The notes beneath the pieces were generated by a model. That model did not search any database, had not been told where the DNA came from, and worked only from the letters and a program-made list of their open reading frames with translations. From Anaeramoeba flamelloides (Eukaryota; Metamonada; Anaeramoebidae), in the NCBI GenBank assembly GCA_027625915.1, contig JANTQA010000040.1, forward strand, positions 1-64,000: a stretch of 64,000 nt of DNA, read 5' to 3'. The position numbers and the translations under genes were made by a program. Below are positions 23,701 through 35,800 of this stretch, piece by piece. Each line of letters begins with the position of its first letter. Within the stretch, counting starts at the first letter, position 1.

Positions 23701-25447
23701 AATTTCTGAAAATTATTTTTGATTTTCAAATTTCTGTTTCAACGTCAAACATTTTTATTCTATTATTAAATTGATTTTTTTTTTGCTATTAGGAACACCA
23801 AATTCATTGACAAGAAACCTTCTTACGTAGGGGCTCACCAGAAAAGTTTTATGGTTTTTGGAAAAATAACAAATTTAGTAAAAAAACTTAAAATATTAAG
23901 ACATCAATTTTTGCACTGCTTAGTATCAAAGGTATTATGATTATTCTTTTTGTTTATTTTGTTTTATTCTTTCGTCCAAATTTTTCGATTTTTTTTTGTA
24001 GAATGGACAGTACCACAAAAAGTAAATTTTTGGTTTTTTAAAAAAGTGTTTTATAGGTTCTTTAAATTCAAAAATAAGAAGAATATCTCTTAAATTAATC
24101 TTGAAAAAAATACTTGAAAATTTATTAATTTATGGGATCTTATAAAAATCCAAAACAAACCATCTTCAAAACACCAAATTTAAATGTTCACAAGTATTTT
24201 AAGCGATTTGTACTTAAAAATAGTGTAACTCGAGAACAGCTAAGTGCCGAAGAGTGTTTTTTTACACCCTTTATTAATCTCTGAACATTTTTTATATTCA
24301 TAATAGTCAGTTACAATTTTAAGACACAAACTTTAAACGAAATTTAAGGCTCAAGAAAAAAATCTCAAATTAAGGCACAAAATTCAAATTCTAGTACAAT
24401 AATATTTTGGAAAAAAAAAATTCCAAAAAAATTTTATGCCTTAATTTGGGATTTTTTTTTTGAGCCTTAAATTTCGTTGAAAGTTTGTGTCTTAAAAGTG
24501 GAACTGACTGTAATAAAAAGCACTAAATAATCTTCTTTATCTTTTTCTTTCACAAATACGAGATAACTTTTCAACAACACAAAGGGTAAGTTGATCGCCC
24601 TTATTAACAGAAATTTTTTAAGAAACGAAATAAAATTCTGTATTTTGATGAGTGGGAAATTTCATCAAAATACACTTTAAAAAAAAAACACATGACTTTT
24701 TCAAAGCTTTTCACTTTTAATGGTGTTGGAAGTTATTTGAAAGGTTCTAAATTGCTGAGAAGTGTTTGAAAGGTTTGGAAGTTTGAAGGGACTCAAATCT
24801 CTATAAAAGTCATGATATTATTAGTAGTGGAGTTAAAAAAAAAAAGGCAAGGGTTGTTTACCACAATTTTTAAATTTTTCAAGCTCATTTATCATTTCTT
24901 TTTGGAAAATTGGATCAGAACCATTAACCCACATTGTAACAAGGTCAATTGAAGGATAACCATCTGTTTTTGAATAATATTGATTCCCAATATTATCGTC
25001 TAATTGTAAGCTATTTACAGTGATCGGTTTATTTAATTCATTTATACTGGATCCATAATCACGATCCTTGAAATAAGAAGGAATCCAAGAGAGCGACTTT
25101 TTTTGGTTGTCTTGATTTTTGTCAATTATTATATTCTCATTAATTTTTCTTTCATTTTGATCATCGATCACATTCTTTTTGTTGTTCTCTTCTTCTTCTT
25201 TTTCTTTTTCTTTCATTGTTACGTTTAATTTTCGAAATTCGCTTTCTCTATTCGTTTTTTTCATTTTGTTGTCGCTTTTAAAACTATTTGAAGTGTTCTT
25301 GGGTTGGTAATGATAAATTTGAAAAGTTAAAAAAAGAAAAGAGATAAACACAAAACTGTATAAAAGTTTTCTTTGATTTTTTGTTGTGTAGATTCTTTTG
25401 AACGAAGAACTTTTTGAGTGGTGTTTTGTTTTTTGATTTTGCTTCAT
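20752..25447 (-). CDS. Stealth-family hexose-1-phosphotransferase, GNPTAB-like, with EF-hand
   Basis: Exon 1 25447-24862 and exon 2 21989-20752, with an intron of 2,872 nt (GTAAAC...AAATAG). The join is in phase and gives 607 aa. Residues 29-49 (LLYSFVFISFLFLTFQIYHY) form a signal anchor, so a type II Golgi protein is expected. CR1: DLVTMWVNGSDPIF (about 168-181). CR2: RYFDLGELKYLLRSVDQFAPW, then NQIPNWLNLSNKRIQIV and IYSCDDFF, where the usual NDD reads CDD. CR3: VGSHTPILIDKYILERIW. An EF-hand loop DRNNDKTFNYDE follows, as in GNPTAB proteins. CR4: CKFVCFNNDF. All four Stealth blocks are present, so it is probably active. In animals the family transfers GlcNAc-1-phosphate to lysosomal enzymes; other members build phosphoglycans, so the substrate here is open. 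The intron holds at least three repeats. Confidence 0.85.
23418..23647. mobile_element. Short TTAA-flanked MITE in the Stealth gene intron
   Basis: Inverted repeats of about 45 bp. The left end reads AACCCTAGTATCAGTATAAA and the complemented right end reads AGCCCTAGTGTCAGTATAAA. TTAA lies directly outside both ends (23414-23417 and 23648-23651), as in piggyBac-type insertions. It is 230 bp and non-coding. The family assignment rests only on TTAA and a CCCTAG-like end. Confidence 0.7.
23730..23935 (+). repeat. Single-arm relative of the Furry-intron fold-back
   Basis: Close to 9900-10110: shared AAACATTTTTATTCT, TTTTTTGCTATTA, GGGGCT...GAAAAGTTTTAT and AAATTTAGTAAAAAAACTTA, then AGACATCAATTTTTGCAC. 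Only one arm is present. It lies in the Stealth gene intron. Confidence 0.7.
24306..24511. mobile_element. Tc1/mariner-type MITE, family M1 (206 bp)
   Basis: Inverted repeats of about 85 bp. The left arm is GTCAGTTACAATTTTAAGAC...; the complemented right arm is CAGTCAGTTCCACTTTTAAG.... Both continue into ACACAAACTTT and TTTAAGGCTCAA. TA flanks both sides (24304-24305 and 24512-24513). It is the same family as 7589-7781 and is inserted in the Stealth gene intron. The arms still match well, so it is fairly young or conserved by gene conversion. Confidence 0.82.
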
Positions 25448-26969
25448 TAAAGGTTGGAAGGATCAATTTTGAAAGGTTGTGTTTTTTTCTTGTTTTGTTG
25501 TTCCTCTCGAATTTTTGTTGCCCAATAGCCTTAGAATATTATTTTAAATGAGCTTAACCTTTTAATCTTACGAATGTTTTACTTTGTTTCAAAATATTTA
25601 TAATTAGGGAGTTTTCGAAAAAAAATGAAAATTATTGTATTTTTTTTTTATTATTGAAGAGGTGTAAATTACACTCTCTTGTTACCCTTATACCTAAATC
25701 CTCTTTCAGGAATTTAAGCGTAAAATCATAGATTCTACGATTATTAATTAATGAAAATAATTTTAAGCTGTCTTGACTTAAAATTATATGTCTTAATATA
25801 CGGGTACAATGTTTTTTTTAAAGAATTTGTTTTAATGAATATAGACAGCTAAATTTGATTAGAATATTGTTAAAACCAGTACCCAATTCACTATTTGAGT
25901 TCGACAAACCCCCATAATCTTTTACTTAAAATCGAAAAAAAATAAAAAAATTTTCAACTTTTTTCTTATTTTGGAGTTACTAAAATCAAAACCATTTCAA
26001 GATCTGTCAATAAGGGTTTGAGTTTGCTGGTTTTTCTTCCAAAATTCGAATAAATAACGAAAACAATTTTATTTCTTTGTAAAAATTGAAATTTCATTTA
26101 AAATTTTTTTCTTGAAAAAATACAACTCCTGTTTTTCTGTACGGAGTGGAAAATACTCCACCTAAACAAAACAATTTTTAAACCAAAATTGAAATTAAAC
26201 TATTCTTTCAATGAGTTGAGAAAATAAATTGCTCTTTTTTGATCTTTTCTTCCTAAAAAAAGATAAAATATAATTACTACCAAACATTCAAGCTACAAAC
26301 AGTTTTATTCCTGATGTGTATTTGTAATTTTTGAAATCCATTTTGTAATAAATAATCTCAAAAAGTAAATCTCATGAATGAAAATGAGTACCAAATCCCC
26401 GATTTCTATTATGGATTTAATTTTTGAATAAAAAATTTCACTTCAAAAAAAGCAATTAAACACGACTTTCCAGTCTTATCTTCCCCGAATTCTATTTTAT
26501 ACTTGTGAATTCGAAATTGAAATGGTTGTTTTCCAAAAAAATTATTCCAAAAAAATAAAATACCTCCTTATGTTTCGAAAAATTGTAGTATTTCAAGACA
26601 TTTAGTTTTTTATTACAAATCTATTTTGTATCAATCTCTTATGATCAAAAAACCTAGTATCTAAACTTTTTTAACCATTTTAAATTCACCTTTCAATAAG
26701 TAACTCTTCATTCAATTCCAAATTAATAGATTTTTAATTATGTTTCCAAAATAACAAAAAATGTTTTATGTTTTTTATCTTTGAATTTTTTTCTTTATTA
26801 GTTTATTGATCAACAATTCCCATTCAATTTTAAATAATAATATAAGAGAGAATATTATTTTTGGGACCCATTACTGGAAATTAGAAAAAATAAAAAATAC
26901 CGAAATTGTAGCGAAAGACATCTCCTTAAAAATAATTCTTTTAATTTATTTAAAAATATCAATTTATTA

Positions 26970-28245
26970 TTTCCATAGGAAGGAAACACGACATAAAAAA
27001 TGATCAATATTTTCTATAACTTCTTTCTTTTGATCATATTTCAAGCAAAAAGGAGAGAATTTATTTATGTTATTATTAATTACATAGTAATATCTATTTA
27101 AGCAATTGGTAAATGTCCTAAATTTTAGGATTGTTGAACTTGATGGATAACTTAAATATTTTTGATTAATAAATATTTTTTTTTGTGTTTTTAATATTAT
27201 GAAATATTTTTGCACTTTCCAACTTTGGAATTCAATAATTTATTAGATGTGTATTTATAGATTTCTTTTTTTAATTCAATTAAAATCTTTTGAATTCCTG
27301 ATGACAGTATTGTTTGTTTGATTAAATTTTATTAATTTTTCTAAATAAGGAAGAGATAAATTTCCTAATTTTTTTTTTGAATTTGAATTTCTTTTTATTG
27401 ATAGAAATTGTCATATTTTCAATTTTAAATTCTGTTTTATAAATAAGAATTGGTGTGTTTCTGTTTATTTTGCATATTTCAGTTATGGCTGTATTAATCC
27501 AAGAATTTAAATAATTTAAAGTTTTTATTTCATAATTAAAAATTTCTAATCCACCTTTTAATTGACTTAATATAAAAGTTTTAAATAATCTAATTTTTAA
27601 AATTTTAATTTAGAGAATTGTTATTAAACAATTTTTTACAGTTATTATATTTTTACTTAGCTTTTTTAGGTTATAAACTACAGTCTTTCCAAGGCTACCT
27701 TGAATTTTTATATGAATCAAATTTTGATGCTGATAGAGATTTTTCAAAAGTTGGATATGAGGATAAGAAAGCTCATATTGAAAAAAAAATTTCCTAAATG
27801 AGCTGATATTCAAGAATTTTTTCTGATACAAGAAAAATTAATTTCCAGATCCCGAAATTGCTTCAAACCTGGAAAATCTGTTGAGATGCCACTTAAAAGT
27901 TTCTCTTGAAATACCGAAAATATTTTTGATCTTATCACAAGAAAATCTTTGAGATAAGTTCATTTGTGAAAATTTTTTTTCAATTTGAGCTTTCTTATCC
28001 TCATATCCAACTTTTTAAAAATCTCTATCAGCATCAAAATTTGATTCATATAAAAATTCACGGTATCTCTGGAACAGCTGTATATGTGAAATTTTATCTA
28101 AATAGATACCTAAATATTTAATCTTTTTTAAATCTTTTGAAATAACAGTTTTTTCTTTATTGGGTTTTAATCCAAATTGAATTATAATAAAATATTTGTA
28201 TTTTATTGAAATCATTTTTTCCTTTTTTTGACGAAATCTTTAATT
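26970..28245 (-). mobile_element. Decayed LINE-like (non-LTR) reverse transcriptase remnant
   Basis: On the minus strand, near 28170, FGLKPNKEKTVISK...IKYLGIYLD has the form of the conserved non-LTR RT block 6-7 (GLxxNxxKT ... YLG). Further on, near 27600-27310, an open stretch reads FKTFILSQLKGGLEIFNYEI, then LNSWINTAITEI and NRNTPILIYKTEFKIE, which is the thumb pattern of LINE RTs. The frame is broken several times by stops and shifts, so it is a pseudogene. No 5' domain or poly-A tail is evident. A 92-bp inverted duplication lies inside it (listed separately). Confidence 0.72.
27702..28059. repeat. 92-bp inverted repeat inside the LINE remnant
   Basis: 27702-27793 and 27970-28059 are inverted copies differing at only a few positions. 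Both encode the same peptide segment (FLYESNFDADRDF, KVGYEDKKA). One arm is therefore an inverted duplicate of RT sequence, separated by about 176 bp. High arm identity against poor surroundings suggests a recent event. Confidence 0.85.
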
Positions 28246-29022
28246 CAACAAATATATATGAAATAATATATAATGATAATAGTAGTTATTATTGGAATTT
28301 ATTTTTTTATTTGGGGTGGTTTTTTCTATTGCCAAACCTAAAAACGTGGAAATTCCAAAACCAAGAAATAGAATTTTTCTAACCAATTCGAAATATTAGT
28401 TCAAATTCAAAAATTTTATTCCATTTTCATTGACAAATATATTAATTTTGGACACATGAGGAGATATAAATATTTTAAAAAACATATATAAATATAATAA
28501 AAAAATTTTCCTGATATTTGAAATTAAAATAGGCTAATATTTCAATAATTAGTTGCCAAAAATTTCCGAGTTAGAGAATAAAACATATCTTTCAAATAAA
28601 AAAGAATTTTTATTGATCTAATTATTCCTTAACAACAGTTAATTACCAATCCAATATTATAATGAACGTGAAGTTAATTTTAAAAGTTAAGTATTTGATA
28701 TTTTGTTAAAATTTAACAATACACATTATATTTATTGAAAAATCGTAGTGTTTCTTATGTTTTATCAATTTTTTTTTATATATTTATTACAAAATTTTTA
28801 TATATTTTGTGATAAAAGTTAACATTTATATTAGAATTTGTTGAAAATTTTTCATAATTTCTTTTATATATAAAATTTGTTGTTTTTTTTATATTTCTGA
28901 AAGTTGTCTTATAAAAATTAACTCTATTTTTATTTTTTTCCATTTTGACCCTGACTGAATCTACTTTATATTGGGAAGAAGAGTTACAAAGGAAAAAGAT
29001 TAAGTGATTTCTTGCTAATAAT

Positions 29023-29232
29023 GTGAAACTAAAATACGAAAGTGTGAGTAACTTGAAAATAAAAACAAAAAAGAAAAGCCTAAAAATAACAAAAGGTTTC
29101 AAGCAAATCAGATCAAAAAAAAAAAAAAATTACAACAAAGAAACCCTCAAAATGAACATTCACGATCAATTATCAAATTATATTAAATCAACCAAAAGTA
29201 TGGTGGCTGTGATTTTGGAAGACCATAATTAA
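29023..29232 (+). CDS. Small uncertain ORF (69 aa)
   Basis: Lys-rich leader, then MNIHDQLSNYIKSTKSMVAV and ILEDHN before a stop. The last part looks like an amphipathic helix followed by a beta strand, the way roadblock-fold proteins start, but no splice donor precedes the stop and there is no follow-on exon that I can see. It may be chance. Confidence 0.2.
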   Translation: MKLKYESVSNLKIKTKKKSLKITKGFKQIRSKKKKNYNKETLKMNIHDQLSNYIKSTKSMVAVILEDHN

Positions 29233-29812
29233 AGATAGTATTTTGTTTTTTTTTTTTTTGATTCCAATTGCTTCTTATAAACCCCCATATATATTATTTC
29301 TTTTTCTTTTTTCCTTTTCAATTTTTTGCTTTTACTTTTTAAACATAAAAAAAAATTGGGTGTGTTTTTCCCTTGGTCAATCGTGAAATCTAGGATTTTA
29401 TGCTTAAATTACATTTGAGGAAATTTAAGTAAAAGGAAATCTAGAGTGTAATTTACAATTCTTCCATCAATAAATAAATTAACTCTATTTTTTGAGAAAA
29501 ATTAAAATTTAATCGTTAATTGTTATTTAATTTTAAAAAACTTTAAGATTTTAATATAAAATATCAATCAAATTATTTATACTATATTATCTAGAATTTT
29601 CGGTGCAATAAAAAAATAAATAAAAAAATAATTCTAAAGTCTGTATGAAAAAATATATTTAATAAGTAAATGGATTTGAATTTAATTTTTTTCCAAAATT
29701 GAGAAAAATTTAAAAAAAGTTAAATAATTGAAATAAAAACTTCAAAAATTTTGAAAAATTAAGAATGAAAATGTAATAAAACAGGTCTTTTTCAAAAAAT
29801 TGTAGAATATTT

Positions 29813-32800
29813 TTAAAATTGGCCGATCAATCTATCAAAAATATTCTTATATAAACCCAAATTATGATGCTGCACTGTTTCGTATGGCAATAATCCCGTG
29901 TATAAAGTATATAATTCCCAGCATTTAACATTCTTTCCAAGATCTAATTTGCTTGTTAAATCTTCATAAAAATCTTGGCTATCTTCAATTTCGTTAACAG
30001 GCAAAACTTTTGGTATTGAAAGAAGATTTTTATTTTGATCTTCAAACCATAAAGTATATGAATAGCACCATTCGCCAAGTTTTATTGTCATTGAACTACA
30101 CCCTTTCATTAAATAACTTTGCGAGACAGAACAAAGATCCCAAACTTTTTTTTTAATTAGAGGGCCTGTCGTTTGTTCTATTGGGATTGTTGGGCAAAAA
30201 ACCTATTTATTATATTATGTTATAAAAAGATATTGCAATTTTATAAAATGGATAAATAATAATGAAAAAAAATAGAATGTTATTAGATCATTTCAATAGA
30301 GTAATAAAGGATTTTGAGGCAAATTTATGATATAAGCTTTGTTTCTATCAAGGTGTCACAAAAAATTTCTTCAAATATCAATTATTTTTCATAATTGACC
30401 GAAAAGAATAAAGAAGAAATAAGCCGAATAATACACATTAGAAAATAGTTGATATCCGTCTGAAATAAAACTAATCAATCAAGATATTTTCTTAAAAATT
30501 GAAATTCTTCGATATACATTGAATAATTGATTGAGAAAAACAACAACAAGGTTCGTTTTGAACTTCAATTGAAAATTCAAATAAAATTCCATTAGAAATT
30601 AATATTGATTTTACAATCATTTCCACTGTTTCAATAAGATTATAATAACAGTTGTTTTTATTGAAATTTCTAAATAAATTAGTTTTATTTTAAGAACAGT
30701 AAACATCCCATTTTTCCTTTTTTAAAAAAAAATAATTAAAAATTATTATTAAGCTTAAAAAGAAGTAAGAATAAAATTTTCATTCGATTAAAAATCAAAG
30801 TTTTCAAGCCATTAATAAGGTATTTCCAAAAAAGTGGTGCATTTTTTTTTGACATTTCATAAATAATAATCTTTTTTAGTGATGGTAATCATTAATCAAC
30901 TATACCAAATTAAGTTTAATATTTATACCGATTGAACCAACCACTTATGTATTTAATTCAAAACATGTTAGTTGAAATATTCCCAAAAAATGAAAAAAAA
31001 AAATAGCACTTTTTTGGTTAAAGCAATGTACAAACAATTTCAATAAAAAACCGGAAATATGAAACGGAACAAAAGATTTTTTAAACACGAAAACGCAGTT
31101 ATATGTTTTTAATTATATTGTAAATTTTGTTGAGATTATACAAGTTATGAAAATATTTTTTTCGATCAAAAAGAAAATAATAAACACCAATTTTCACCAT
31201 AAAAAAATATTAGATAAAATTGAGATCAGAAATTTTAATATATTTTATTTCTGCAATACAATACTAAGAAACAAATTGAATTATTATCAAGAATCTATAA
31301 ATGGTGTTTAATGATTTTATATATTTAAATCCTTTTTTGAAGAATGGGTTACATAAATATATTTTAAAATAAATTTGCCCCGCTTTTTTGGAAATAGCTT
31401 AGATGGATATAATAACAGGTTTTATCAACTGCTAAATAACTTTTAATGAAAAATTGTACCTTTAAGTCTTTTAATTTACTTTTGGGGTAAAGGAAATAAA
31501 AAATTTAGAAATTAGGGAAGTGCCGTAGAGTGCCGTCAAGTGCCTGGTTTCCTTGATGTTTTCTGTTTATTTGTGAAGTGTTCTAGGTTTTTTTGAGGGT
31601 TTCTATTTTATTTGGAAAATCTATTGATTTTCGTTAGGTTTTTTTGAGTTTTCTATTTATTAGGAAAATCAATAGATTTCACAAATAAAATAGAAAACCT
31701 CAAAAAAACCTAGAACACGTCACAAATAAAATAGAAAAATCAAAAAACCGAACGAAAATCAATAGATTTTTCACAAGAAACAGAAAACTCAAGAAAAACT
31801 AACGGCGCTTTTCCAGAATTCAAAAGAATTGAATAAAATATATGACTTTTTTCCATTCTTTTAAATTCTGGTAAACCTAAAGGCAGTAAGGGAAAATTAA
31901 TTTCCTCCATTCAACATAAAATAAATAAATAAACATCTTTTAATTAGTGACAATAGATTTTATAATAAAAAAAAAAAATTGTAAAAGAATTATGTATCAT
32001 TAAAAAATAGAAAAAAGTAAACAAGAAAAGATGTGTCAAAAAATGATTTCTATTTTGAAATTTCCAAAATTAAATGTTTTTCTTCTAATATCCATACAAA
32101 CTCTTTAAACTAATGTAATTCATCCATTACAACCTTTCGCTTTGTCTGGTGAATAGTTTAGTTTACCCCCTTCCCAAAAGATTTAATTCAAAGTATATGT
32201 CTAAATATCATGATTTAAAATTGATTGAGATTTAATATTTAATAAATTTTTGGATAATTTCGACTATTTTGAATTCGAAAAAATTTTTTTGATGAACATA
32301 AACGATGTTCAAAAAAACAAAATTACAAAAAAAGAAAATAAAAAAAGCCAATAATCAGATCAAAAAATATTATTTTACTTTTGTTTTTAATTTGTTTGAC
32401 AAATCGGCTGATTTAGCCTTTACATCAAGAACAGTAATAATAATCACTCGGAATAAACTAAAATTTAAAAGTTATCAATACAATACAAGACAAAATGCAC
32501 TCATCCAAAGGTGAAGAAAACTGCTTAAAATCGGCTAATTCCCAGAAAAATCCAACTTAAAACAGCCTTATTTAAACTAGAAATTATAAACAACTATATT
32601 AAAATTGAAATTCTTTTATGTAATGGTTTGAATAGATACACATGCAGATGGGGAAATGGTCACAAAATCCAAAATATGTCCATGCTGTCAAAAGAAAGAT
32701 GATGCTGTAGACTCTTCATACGAGAATGTAAAAGATATGAGAAAACTCGAAGATACTGGGAAAAAACAACTCAAAAAAATCAAAATTTTTGACTTTAATA

Positions 32801-35800
32801 TAATAGTCAAAGAGGATATAGATGAATTATCGAGGAAAATGAACATAAAAGAAATCTATGATATTACTATAGAATATTTTTTGACTCAACATGCTATTCG
32901 GGGGAAAGAAACTCAAAACTAAATAAAGATGAATTGTTGAACACACAAATTCATTTAAACCAAAAGACTTCAAGTTTCTCAGATCAATTATTTTTAACTT
33001 TTTTATTTTTTTGCATTTCTTCATTTTTTTTTTTTTTATTTTAATATTCCATTTAGAAAACTAAATTAAGTTTCAAATACTTCGAATGACTGTGTCTATT
33101 TTAGACGCTCTTTGATTTAGAAGTTATAAATATAGTCACTTCACAATTTTCTCATTACCAGATTAAATCATTCTTTCATTTAACCCTCAACATAAACAAT
33201 AAAATTTAAAATTTTTGGTATAGTTAAAATAGTTAAAAGAATTTCAATTCTGCAATTTCATTCAATTTGATAATAATTTTGAATTTACCAACTATTATTT
33301 CATTTTTTGACTTTTCTATTTTGTTTTCATTTCCTTTTTTCATATAGAGACCACAAATCTCAACACACTTCGTTTGATGGACTTGATTTCTAAAAGAAAA
33401 GTATGTTAAATGAAGTGAAAATTGTTTCCTATTTATTATTCAAATACCAGTAAAAGGTCAAAACGAACATTCTTGTTTTTCTCAATAGGGGATATAAGAA
33501 TTTGAGTTTTTCAATTTTTAAGAAAATTTATTGATTAATTAGTTTTCTTTCATACAGATATCAACAATTCTTTGATGTGTATTATTCTGCTTATTTCTTA
33601 TTTGTTCTTCAAAGGTCAATTATATAAAATAATTGATATTTGAAAAAAATGTTGGGACCTATTTGGCAGAAACAAAGTTTAGTTTTCCCAATAAAAAATC
33701 ATGTTTAACTTTTTTTCACAGATTGTCATTTGTATTGTTTTCGAGATTTTGTTTCTTTTCTACAACATTTCACCATAATCAGTAACACTCTACATACTTA
33801 CAAATTTTCACTAATTAGTTTGAGTTTTTATTGTTTAAGTTATCTCTAAAACATAATTAAGTTATTTTTTTTTTTTTTTTTTTTGAATCGCCCTGTATAT
33901 TAATGAGAATTAACCCATAATAAATATTTAATGTGTTATCAATATGAACACTCATTTTTTTTCTTATAATAATATAAAAATGATGAACCAAAATCAAGAA
34001 TTAAAGAAAAAAATAATATTTTTTTTTTTTTTTTACTTACCAAATTATTAGTCCTATCAACTAGAATAAAATGCACTAAACCAGGAAATAATTGGTCAAA
34101 TGACGTTATTGAAAAGGGAATTGCACCTAACATTTCGGCATTTTGATAAATTCTTTGATAAAAATCGTTTGAAACTTTTCGATATTTTTCTTTTTCTTTT
34201 TTTACATCTTCTCTTGTTATTGTTTTTTTTTTATTAATCAAAACTAAAATTGTTGATTCTTGTAATTCGCTTGTATAAACCAAATATTCTTCTCTTGCTT
34301 TTGATTTTAATTTTGTTCTTAAAAATATTATATCAAGAAAATCTTTTACAGGTTGTTTAATTTTGATTTCATTTTCCATTTTACTTATTTTTTCATTTTC
34401 TAAATTATTTTCTTCGTTTTCATTATCTTCTTCGTTTACTTCCTTCGAAGATTTGCTATTTTAATAAAGACATTTATCAAAATAAATATTATAAAAAAAT
34501 TTAAAAAAAGTTATTATTAGTAATTATTTTGTATGAGAAATGAATTTATTTAAAAAAATTTTTTTTATTCTTTATTTCTTTATTTTTTTTTTTTTTTTTT
34601 TTTTTTTCAGTAAGTACTATTTATATTTTATGCTCCGTCCGGATTGAAATATGAATACACTAACCAATAAAGAATGATTTGAAAGAATGTCAATTAAAGG
34701 AAAGTCAAAATATTTGCAAATTTTTGGTATTTTTGATAATTAGAATGAAAATAGTTATTAATACAAAAACTTTTCAAACAAAACAAGTCGAATTTAAATA
34801 GGATTTTTTTTAAGGAACAATACTGAAAATGAAAAGTAAGATCAAACCTAAAAATCAATTTTTTTTGTTTCTACTGCGTCTAGTTTCTTTCCAAATTATT
34901 TTCGAGGTATATTGACATACTCAAAGTAAACTATAGGGGAATTTAAAATAATTTGGATATAACATAGCAGCAGGTAAATTTTAATTTTCGAGCTTTTTCA
35001 AGGTAAATTTCAGTTTTGGTTTGTAAAAATTGTTTTTGACTTGCCGAAATAATAAAATTTTAGAAAAAAATCTTATAATTTCAACCAAGTACTACATTTC
35101 TCAAATTTCGACCTTTTAAACATGGATTAAAGAGATATTCAGTATGTCTTGAAAAAAATAAATCTGAAGGCATACACATTTAGAAAAAAGGAAAAATGTA
35201 AAAAATGTGATTACTGTACTCAATATTACGAAAACATCAATCGCTTTATTTGGTATTGTGAAAGATATAAATTATTTTGAATCAAATGAAAAAAAAAATT
35301 ATTAAAAATTTATATCTAAAACCAAATTAAAAAAGTTATCCTTCGGAAAAAATACCCAAAAACTCTTTAATATGATTAATCAAAATTATGATATTGATTG
35401 TTCTTGACAAGAATTTTTCATCAAAGCTCTTATGGTTCAAAAACTGAAGGTAACAAAGAAAAAATGAATAATAAAAAATTTGAAAATAAAAAATACTTAA
35501 AATAGTAAAATATATAAAAATTCGGGTACTTAGAGCTCCACTCTGAGAGGTAGTATTCATGTTTTTTTTTCAATTCAAAAGAATAGAGTAAAATCTTTGC
35601 TTTTACTCTATTCTTTCAAATTAAAAAAAAACCTAACAACAGTGGATTAATTAATTATTCATCACAGTTTTTGAAATTTTTATTTATTATTGATACTCTT
35701 TTTATTGGGTTTTTGCACCTATGAATTCAGAAAGAGTGACATAGAGTGCTGTAGAGTATTAAAGGGTGTCTAGTTTTTTTTTTTTTTTTTTTTAATTTGG

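Larger units (their letters stand above)
25448..29812. other. Gene-poor region between the Stealth and HPS1 genes
   Basis: 4.4 kb, AT-rich. The only recognisable content is a decayed LINE on the minus strand (26970-28245) and one small open frame (29023-29232). The stretches 25448-26960 and 28250-29020 show nothing I can name. Confidence 0.6.

Noticed and set aside
24833-25447. The Stealth CR1 exon as a separate short gene
   Set aside because: It stops right after the WVNGSDP block that always leads into CR2, has a donor in place, and joins in phase with the CR2-CR4 exon.
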